Positions 58,389 to 64,000 of a stretch of 64,000 bases of DNA are shown one piece after another. The notes beneath the pieces are model-generated. The model made no database searches, had not been told where the DNA came from, and saw nothing but the letters and a program-made list of their open reading frames with translations. Source of the DNA: Bryobacterales bacterium. Lineage in GTDB: Bacteria; Acidobacteriota; Terriglobia; Bryobacterales; Bryobacteraceae. Every line of letters begins with the position of its first letter. The stretch's first letter is position 1. The stretch lies in assembly GCA_003166865.1 (NCBI GenBank), contig PMUP01000074.1, forward strand, positions 21,746-85,745, written 5' to 3'. Both the position numbers and the translations under genes were made by a program.

Positions 58389-61217
58389 ATGCCGCTTTCC
58401 GCCGGGGACAAACTCGGTCCTTACGAAATCCTTGCGCCCATTGGCGCGGGGGGGATGGGTGAGGTCTACAGAGCCCGCGATACGCGTCTGAACCGAAGCG
58501 TGGCTATCAAGATTTCAAAAGACGAGTTCACGGATCGTTTTGAGCGCGAAGCGCACCTGCTGGCTTCGGTAAATCACCCGCATATTTGCCAGCTTTACGA
58601 TGTCGGGCCGAATTATTTGGTTTTCGAGTACATCGATGGAGCGCCGCTGAAAGGCCCCATGCCGTCCTCGGACGCCGTGCGAGTTGCAATTCAGATAGCC
58701 GAAGCTCTTGAAGAGGCGCATCGCCACGGGATCATTCACAGGGATTTGAAGCCCGCCAACATCCTGCTGACAACGCACGGCGCGAAGGTTCTGGATTTTG
58801 GATTGGCGAAACGGAGCCGTGAAAGCCGGGGGGGGCACGAGACTCAGACCTTAGAGCTCACCAGTGCAGGGCTTGTGATGGGCACGCCCGGCTACATGGC
58901 TCCCGAGCAATGGGAGGGCAAGCCTGCCGACGCGCGGTCCGACATCTACGCGTTCGGTTGCGTGCTGTACGAGATGGTGACTGGCAAACGAGCCACCGAG
59001 AAACTCGGCCCAGTTAAACCTGAGGCGCTCCAAGACATCATCCAAAAGTGCCTCGCCAAGGATCCCGCGAAGCGTTGGCAGACGGCCGGCGAGGTACGCA
59101 GACAACTCGAGGATTGCCGTGCGCTCGATTCGCAGCCGGTCAGCGGCATCAACTTCAAGGTGCTCTTGCGACAAAGCAAGCGGCCCAGCGTCGCTATCCC
59201 TGCCCTGCTCATCTTGCTGGCGCTAGGGAGCCTCTTAGCCTGGTGGTTTCAGCGCATTTCCGGCGCCAGGTGGGCGAGAGACCAGGCGCTGCCGAGGATC
59301 GCGCAACTCATCGATCAGGAAAAAGTGGGTGACGCGTACGCTCTCGCGGTTCAGGCCGAGCGCTATATTCCTCGTGACCCGATGCTCGTAAAAGCCTGGG
59401 ATTCGATCTCCTGGCTGCCTTCTATCACCACGACGCCGCCAGGCGTTTCCGTCTTCCGTAGAAACTACAACGCTCCGGATAGCGCATGGGAGATGATTGG
59501 ACGATCGCCGATCGAGAAGAAGCGAGTTCCTCTGGTGAATTCGCAGTGGAAGTTCGAGCTGCAAGGCTATGCTACCGTGGAGCGCGCCACCCTCCCAGAC
59601 GACACTTTGAAAGTGACCATGGATGAGGAAGCCAAGGCTCCCGCCGGAATGGTTCCGGTCCGGATTCCCCTCTCGGCATCCGGTCAGATTCGTTCCTTTG
59701 TGCTCTACGGGCTCCCTGGCTTCGAAGATCTTCCCGCCGTTCCGCTGACAGATTACTGGATCGACAAATACGAAGTCACCAACGCCCAGTTCAAACAGTT
59801 TCTCGACCAGGGAGGTTACCGGAAACAGGAGTACTGGAAGCAAGAGTTCCGCAAGGACGGAGGCGCGATTTCGTGGGCCGTGGCGGTGGCGTTATTTGTG
59901 GATAAGACTGGCAGGCCAGGGCCGGCCACATGGGTGCAGGGTGAGTACCCGCGCGGCGAGGAAGACTTTCCGGTGACGGGCGTGAGCTGGTTTGAGGCAG
60001 CGGCCTACGCCGAATTCGTGGGCAAATCGCTGCCAACCATCTATCACTGGGACATAGCCGCCTCGCCCGGGGACAGCGCCAGCATGGCTCCCGCTAGTAA
60101 TTTTGCGGGACAAGGATCGGCTCGCGTGGGAAAGTACGGCGGCATGAGCTGGTGTGGCGCGTACGATATGGCCGGGAACGTTAAGGAGTGGTGCTGGAAC
60201 GAAGCGAATTCCGCTAAACGCTACATCCTGGGGGGCGCCTGGAACGAACCACCCTATTTATTCACCGACGCCGACGCTCGCTCGCCGTTCGATCGATCCG
60301 CGAATTTTGGATTCCGCTGCGCCAAGTATGTTTCCGCGGGTGTAGCCAAGGCTAGGGATCCTGTCGCGCGGCAAGCGCGCGATTTCAGCCAGGAGAAGCC
60401 GGTTTCAGATCAACTGTTCCAGATCTACAAAGGCCTTTATTCCTACGACAAGACACCGCTGCATGCGGTGGTTGAATCCGCTCGGCAGACCGGCGACTGG
60501 AAGCAGGAGAAGATCACCTTTGACGCGGCTTATGGGAACGAGCGAGTGATAGCGTATCTCTTTCTTCCCGTTAAGGCGCGCCCGCCATTCCAAACCGTGG
60601 TCTACTTTCCAGGTGCTAACGCCGTTCGAACTCGATCCAGCGGGGCTGGACCGCAGCTGGACGAGTACGATTTTTTGGTCAAGAGCGGACGCGCCGTCAT
60701 GGTTCCCTTGTACAAATCAACCTATGAGCGTGGGGATGGCGTCAGGTCGGTATATCCTGCCACAACCAGTTCCTACCGCGATCACGTCATCGCCTGGTCC
60801 AAGGATCTGCGCCGGTCGATCGATTATCTCGACACGCGTTCCGACATCGATCACAATAAACTGGCCTATGAAGGCTCCAGTTGGGGAGCAGCCATGGCGT
60901 CACTGATGACGGCAGTGGAAGATCGCATAAGAGCTTGCGTGCTCGTTTGCCCGGGGTTTTACTTGCAGAGGTGTCTTCCCGAAGTGGACCTGCTCAACTT
61001 CGCGCCGCGGGTGAAGGTTCCGGTATTGATGTTGAACGGACGCTTCGATTTCATCTTCCCACTGGCTAGCTCACAGGAACCGATGTTCCGCCTGCTGGGG
61101 ACGCCCAAAGAGCAAAAGCGCCGCGTTGTGTACGACACGGGTCACGACGTTCCACGGAATGAGCTGATCAAGGAATCACTCGACTGGCTGGACCGTTATT
61201 TGGGGCCTGTAAAATAG
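58389..61217 (+). CDS. Ser/Thr kinase-PEGA-like-FGE-hydrolase fusion
   Basis: A 942-residue, four-part protein. Residues 11-245: a Hanks-type kinase with glycine loop GAGGMGEV (19-26), K41, HRDLKPAN (117-124) and DFG (136-138), all intact. A membrane segment lies at about 268-287. Residues about 345-420 resemble a PEGA repeat. Residues about 452-647 are a formylglycine-generating/SUMF1-like domain (YWIDKYEVTNAQFKQFL, GVSWFEAAAYAEF, AYDMAGNVKEW, NFGFRC). Residues about 660-942 are an alpha/beta hydrolase with G-S-S831-W-G, D887 and H919. Kinase inside and hydrolase outside would couple a surface activity to signalling. Confidence 0.92.
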   Translation: MPLSAGDKLGPYEILAPIGAGGMGEVYRARDTRLNRSVAIKISKDEFTDRFEREAHLLASVNHPHICQLYDVGPNYLVFEYIDGAPLKGPMPSSDAVRVAIQIAEALEEAHRHGIIHRDLKPANILLTTHGAKVLDFGLAKRSRESRGGHETQTLELTSAGLVMGTPGYMAPEQWEGKPADARSDIYAFGCVLYEMVTGKRATEKLGPVKPEALQDIIQKCLAKDPAKRWQTAGEVRRQLEDCRALDSQPVSGINFKVLLRQSKRPSVAIPALLILLALGSLLAWWFQRISGARWARDQALPRIAQLIDQEKVGDAYALAVQAERYIPRDPMLVKAWDSISWLPSITTTPPGVSVFRRNYNAPDSAWEMIGRSPIEKKRVPLVNSQWKFELQGYATVERATLPDDTLKVTMDEEAKAPAGMVPVRIPLSASGQIRSFVLYGLPGFEDLPAVPLTDYWIDKYEVTNAQFKQFLDQGGYRKQEYWKQEFRKDGGAISWAVAVALFVDKTGRPGPATWVQGEYPRGEEDFPVTGVSWFEAAAYAEFVGKSLPTIYHWDIAASPGDSASMAPASNFAGQGSARVGKYGGMSWCGAYDMAGNVKEWCWNEANSAKRYILGGAWNEPPYLFTDADARSPFDRSANFGFRCAKYVSAGVAKARDPVARQARDFSQEKPVSDQLFQIYKGLYSYDKTPLHAVVESARQTGDWKQEKITFDAAYGNERVIAYLFLPVKARPPFQTVVYFPGANAVRTRSSGAGPQLDEYDFLVKSGRAVMVPLYKSTYERGDGVRSVYPATTSSYRDHVIAWSKDLRRSIDYLDTRSDIDHNKLAYEGSSWGAAMASLMTAVEDRIRACVLVCPGFYLQRCLPEVDLLNFAPRVKVPVLMLNGRFDFIFPLASSQEPMFRLLGTPKEQKRRVVYDTGHDVPRNELIKESLDWLDRYLGPVK

Positions 61218-61289
61218 TCCCTTTGCAATCAATGGAATACCAACCGGAACCGGAACCTCGCCGCCCGCATCCAACTGGTTAGGAAGCGC

Positions 61290-61305
61290 TGCACCAAGTG
61301 GTGCA
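61290..61305. promoter_or_regulatory. palindrome before the VWFA gene
   Basis: TGCACCA-AG-TGGTGCA is a perfect 7-bp-arm dyad at 61290-61305, just before the GAGG ribosome site and 12 bases before the ATG. A third half-site TTGGTGCA lies inside the gene at 61325-61332. It could be an operator or a translation-control hairpin. Confidence 0.4.
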
Positions 61306-61317
61306 CGAGGTGGCGAG

Positions 61318-62247
61318 ATGCAGATTGGTGCAGTGAGTGGAATGATTGCGGCAGTTTTGATGGCCGCGAGCCCTGGGATTTCATCTTCTCTCCCGAATGC
61401 GACAGATGTTCCCACCCAGATGGTGATCACGGTGCTTCCGGCCAAGGGCGGCGGTCAACCGGCCAGCCTGGACGCCAGGGACGTGAAGGTTCTGCAGGGC
61501 AAGAAGGCCGTGCCCGTAATTCGCTTGCAGCGCTTAACGCTCGGTATGGCGGACATGCAACTCTTCGTTTTGTTGGACGATTCCACCCGATCCTCCAGCC
61601 TCGGCAACCATTTGTCCGAGTTGAAGGCCTTCATCGAATCCTTGCCTCCCACCACGCAGGTAGCGATCGGTTATATGCGGAACGGGACTTTCGGTTTGGT
61701 CCAGCCATTCACTGCGGATCACGAAATAGCGGCCAGTGCTTTGCGTCTGCCTGTGGCTATGCCGGGCGAGAATGGCAGCCCTTATTTTGCGCTTTCGGAT
61801 CTCGCGAAGCATTGGCCCTCGAAGGAATCAACCGACCGGCGCGCGGTGCTGATGTTGACAGACGGTGTAGATCGATACGACGAATCCGGGACGATAGAAG
61901 ATCCTTACGTTGATGCGGCGGTCCAGGACTCGTTGAAGGATGGCATGCTGGTCTATTCCATTTATCTTCGCGGCGCCGGGCTCTATGGGCGGAGCGGCGA
62001 GGTTACGAACTTCGCACAGTCCCGTCTCATCGAGGTCAGCCAGGAAACCGGCGGTCATGCCTACTTCGAGGCCTTCACCGATCCGGTAACGATTGCGCCA
62101 TTTCTTAGCGATTTTCAAAATCGCCTCGAGAATCAGTATCAGGTGATTTTCGAAGCGCCGAATGGAAAGGGCGACCAATCGGTAAAGGTTCGGACCGAGG
62201 TGCCCGGCCTAAAAATCGAAGCTCCGACCCACATTTTTGTCAGGTAG
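61318..62247 (+). CDS. VWFA-related exported protein
   Basis: A 309-residue protein with a signal peptide (GMIAAVLMAASPGISS). After a short beta domain (DVKVLQGKKAVPVIRLQ) comes a von Willebrand A fold: MQLFVLLDDSTRSSS at the MIDAS, where the usual DxSxS is DDSTRSS, then RRAVLMLTDGVDRYD, LVYSIYLRGAG and the end LENQYQVIFEAP. This matches the VWFA-related domain abundant in Acidobacteriota. It starts about 100 bases after the kinase fusion. It probably binds a surface or extracellular partner. Confidence 0.88.
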   Translation: MQIGAVSGMIAAVLMAASPGISSSLPNATDVPTQMVITVLPAKGGGQPASLDARDVKVLQGKKAVPVIRLQRLTLGMADMQLFVLLDDSTRSSSLGNHLSELKAFIESLPPTTQVAIGYMRNGTFGLVQPFTADHEIAASALRLPVAMPGENGSPYFALSDLAKHWPSKESTDRRAVLMLTDGVDRYDESGTIEDPYVDAAVQDSLKDGMLVYSIYLRGAGLYGRSGEVTNFAQSRLIEVSQETGGHAYFEAFTDPVTIAPFLSDFQNRLENQYQVIFEAPNGKGDQSVKVRTEVPGLKIEAPTHIFVR

Positions 62248-62272
62248 CGCAATCCCGGCGGCTGGCCGTGTT

Positions 62273-62878
62273 TCACTTTTGAGGCGGGTTATCGGCTTTT
62301 GGAAATCGCCACTGGCCGGGATCGGGCGGCGGCTTGAACTCGTCGGTGCTGAACACGCGTAGCTGTTGCCCCGGGCCGGCGACTTTCAACACCAACGCGA
62401 TTTGGAATTTCGGCCCTTGAAAATAGGACACGCGAATACGGTGAAGACCCGCGGCGAGCTCGACGGTGCCGGGCGTTTCTTTAGGCGGATGCAAGCCGTC
62501 GTTGTCGATGACTCCCTGATCGTCGATGTAGAGCTTGGCTCCGTCATCCGACAGCAAGCTGAACGTGTACATCCCCGCATCGTTGATCCAGAATCTCCCC
62601 GTATAGTCGATGGCGAACCACTCGGTCCGGTTCGTGACGCCGGGGAAGGCCTGCTTGAAATCCTGGGGCGGCAGGTTCAGCGACGAAGTGTAGATGGCTG
62701 GGCCGGCGGGCTTCAGCTTGTCGAAATTGGGGAGCTTGGAGGTGTAGTGGTGGATGTGATAGACCAAGCCGCGCAATCCGGAGGGTATGACCACCGTGGT
62801 TCCGAAGACGGGCGTGGATTCCTCTTGCGCCGCCGCGGGGGAGGAGTGGAGGATCGCAAGGAGCAGGGCCGCGCGCAT
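62273..62878 (-). CDS. exported PA14-domain protein
   Basis: A 201-residue protein from ATG 62878 (an ATG at 62902 is possible) with a signal peptide (AALLLAILHSSPAAA). The rest is one PA14 domain: FAIDYTGRFWINDAGMYTFS, LLSDDGAKLYIDDQGVIDND and ELAAGLHRIRVSYFQGPKFQ. The conserved DDG of the calcium/carbohydrate loop is present. PA14 domains bind sugars. It converges with the VWFA gene, 25 bases between stops, and should be on the cell surface or periplasmic. Confidence 0.85.
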   Translation of the reverse strand: MRAALLLAILHSSPAAAQEESTPVFGTTVVIPSGLRGLVYHIHHYTSKLPNFDKLKPAGPAIYTSSLNLPPQDFKQAFPGVTNRTEWFAIDYTGRFWINDAGMYTFSLLSDDGAKLYIDDQGVIDNDGLHPPKETPGTVELAAGLHRIRVSYFQGPKFQIALVLKVAGPGQQLRVFSTDEFKPPPDPGQWRFPKADNPPQK

Positions 62879-62991
62879 GGGGTTTGGCAGCGGACAAGGC
62901 ATAAGAGCATCGTAGCCGAAAGCGGCATTCCAAAATGGCCGGGCTCAGTACGATATAATCTGGGCGTAAACTAGAAGTAAAGGAGTTCTGG

Positions 62992-63597
62992 ATGCGCCTG
63001 GCCTGTGCTGCCCTCTTGCTTGCCGCTGGAATTGGATTGAACGCGGCGACCCCGAAAGCGGAACCGTCGAAGACCGAGGCGCCGCCGGTGCTCCGGAAAT
63101 CACCCGAATTCGTCATCAAATTCGTGGACGGCCACCAGATGCTGCTGAGCAGCCTTACAGGGAAGGTGGTCGCGCTGTTGATGGTCCACACCACTTGCCC
63201 GCATTGCCAGCACACCTCGCAGGTTTTCACGCAACTCTACAACGAGTACGGGCCGCGCGGCTTCCAGCCGGTGGATGCGGCCTTCAACACGATGGCCAAC
63301 CTTTACGTCGCCGAGTTCGTGAAGAACTTCAGCATCGGGTACCCGGTGGGGTACAGCACGCCGGAAGAAGTGATGGCTTACCTCAACCGCAACATTATGG
63401 AGCGCTATACGGTGCCGCAGATCGTGTGGATCGACCGCAAGGGAAATATTCGATCGGAGACCCCGTCGGCCGGCGACGATCCGTCGTTTTATACCGAGAG
63501 CTATTGGCGCAACATGATCGAGACGCTGCTGAAGGAGCCCGCCACAACAACCACGCATCACACCGCCGCGAAGCCGAAGCCGGTCGCGCAGAACTAG
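62992..63597 (+). CDS. exported thioredoxin-like (TlpA/AhpC-type) protein
   Basis: A 201-residue protein with a signal peptide (LACAALLLAAGIGLNAAT). VVALLMVHTTCPHCQHTSQ holds a CPHC redox pair (C69, C72). YTVPQIVWIDRKGNIRSETP carries the cis-Pro block. The fold is the thioredoxin type of TlpA/ResA, with an insertion in the middle (PVDAAFNTMANLYVAEFVK). It probably reduces periplasmic disulfides or cytochrome apoproteins. The last 20 residues are Thr/Pro/Lys rich. Confidence 0.88.
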   Translation: MRLACAALLLAAGIGLNAATPKAEPSKTEAPPVLRKSPEFVIKFVDGHQMLLSSLTGKVVALLMVHTTCPHCQHTSQVFTQLYNEYGPRGFQPVDAAFNTMANLYVAEFVKNFSIGYPVGYSTPEEVMAYLNRNIMERYTVPQIVWIDRKGNIRSETPSAGDDPSFYTESYWRNMIETLLKEPATTTTHHTAAKPKPVAQN

Positions 63598-63627
63598 CGG
63601 ACACTCGCGACCGGACCGCAGCCGGAC

Positions 63628-63655
63628 TTTGGACTCGGCGGCGCGACGGTATAAT
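63628..63655 (+). promoter_or_regulatory. tRNA-Arg promoter
   Basis: A perfect TATAAT at 63650-63655 stands 9 bases before the tRNA, and TTTGGA at 63628-63633, a weak -35, is 16 bases upstream of it. This is a normal stable-RNA promoter arrangement. Confidence 0.6.
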
Positions 63656-63664
63656 AACCACAGA

Positions 63665-63742
63665 GCGCCCGTAGCTCAGTCTGGATAGAGCGTTTGCCTC
63701 CGGAGCAAAAGGTCGTAAGTTCGAATCTTACCGGGCGTACCA
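63665..63742 (+). tRNA. tRNA-Arg(CCG)
   Basis: A complete cloverleaf: acceptor GCGCCCG pairs with CGGGCGT (one G-T), the D-arm is GCTC/GAGC, the anticodon stem TTTGC/GCAAA has loop CTCCGGA with anticodon CCG, the variable loop is AGGTC, and the T-arm is GTAAG-TTCGAAT-CTTAC. Discriminator A and an encoded CCA follow. It reads CGG codons. An HTH fragment of mobile-element type begins about 175 bases after it. Confidence 0.95.
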
Positions 63743-63918
63743 ATTTTCCATCACTTAGCCGCCTCACGCCCAAGAACCGCCATCAGACCTTTTGCTCAGC
63801 AGGGCTTTTGTCCACGTAGCGTCCATTTGAGTTTGCGTTCGGCCAAGTTCAGAAGTGATGGCACACTCGCCGTAAATAGTCGATATGGTAGCGCGGACCA
63901 CAAATTTGCGGCCAGGCG

Positions 63919-64000
63919 ATGCTCCGCTGGATGAAGGCACCTGAGTTTGATGCTGCCTATCGAGAGGCGAAACGAGACGCATTCGGACAATCTATCGCCC
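63919..64000 (+). CDS. terminase-small/homeodomain-like HTH fragment, cut by window edge
   Basis: From ATG 63919 the frame runs off the right edge after 27 codons. It reads LRWMKAPEFDAAYREAKRDA then FGQSIA, which resembles the recognition helix and following helix of homeodomain-like proteins that resemble small terminase subunits (usual form TLxRWLxxPEFxxAYREAR). The expected upstream HTH residues are not in this frame, which has a stop (TAG) about 30 bases before. So it is a 5'-truncated or frameshifted copy, or its start is non-standard. It may belong to another element at tRNA-Arg. Confidence 0.45.
   Translation, partial: MLRWMKAPEFDAAYREAKRDAFGQSIA

Noticed and set aside
1..64000. CRISPR arrays or complete insertion sequences
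   Set aside because: I saw no series of regularly spaced repeats and no transposase with flanking inverted repeats. The only tandem-like repeats are the two-copy units at 11112 and 23292.

Overview
The window looks like a chromosomal stretch of an Acidobacteriota bacterium, most likely a Solibacter/Bryobacterales relative. Reasons: a long MacB/FtsX-type orphan permease directly behind a PadR regulator, a GWxTD-domain lipoprotein-like gene next to a carboxypeptidase-regulatory outer-surface protein, a VWFA-related secreted protein, a DUF1587/1592-type cytochrome plus DUF1552 pair, and a soluble-to-membrane Ser/Thr kinase fusion. Codon use is GC-rich throughout. This placement is inference from gene families; no database search was run.

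Region 1, about 1-15309, is the right-hand part of an integrated mobile element. It carries an HTH protein, two long low-complexity proteins resembling virion or DNA-ejection proteins, a small and a large terminase subunit, a NinB-like recombination protein, a short serine recombinase, a KGG-repeat basic protein, several small unknown genes in tight overlapping runs, and four genes for exported proteins that look like cargo. No portal, capsid or tail gene is visible. It ends at a 3' fragment of a tRNA-Cys(GCA) gene (15265-15309), the expected scar of tRNA-directed integration; the intact tRNA and the integrase should lie to the left of the window.

Region 2, about 15388-23400, is chromosomal accessory sequence: a coiled-coil protein, a JAB-fold protein that has lost its metal ligands, a PadR/ADOP permease operon followed by a deleted methionine-synthase-like remnant, a metallophosphoesterase, a receiver domain without its phosphorylation aspartate, and a RES-Xre toxin-antitoxin pair whose antitoxin lacks the usual HTH half. 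Two identical palindromes sit in front of this pair.

Region 3, about 23397-47000, is housekeeping and metabolism: a cytochrome/DUF1552/ankyrin operon, a Bcr/CflA exporter, zwf, yidD, lysS, a LolC/E-like permease, a polysaccharide block (two GT4 transferases and a flippase that overlap antiparallel), a pseudouridine synthase, a HutI homologue missing most active-site residues coupled to a glutamate formimidoyltransferase and lipA, a cupin, an iron-type alcohol dehydrogenase with a probable leaderless promoter, and a GT39-like membrane transferase.

Region 4, about 47089-64000, holds an MBL-fold protein, the remains of a DUF433/DUF5615 toxin-antitoxin module, a glutamate decarboxylase, a CocE-type hydrolase, the GWxTD pair, a zinc metallopeptidase, a kinase-PEGA-like-FGE-hydrolase fusion of 942 residues, a VWFA protein, a PA14 protein, a thioredoxin-like protein and tRNA-Arg(CCG). 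A terminase-small/HTH-like fragment begins just downstream of that tRNA and runs off the right edge.
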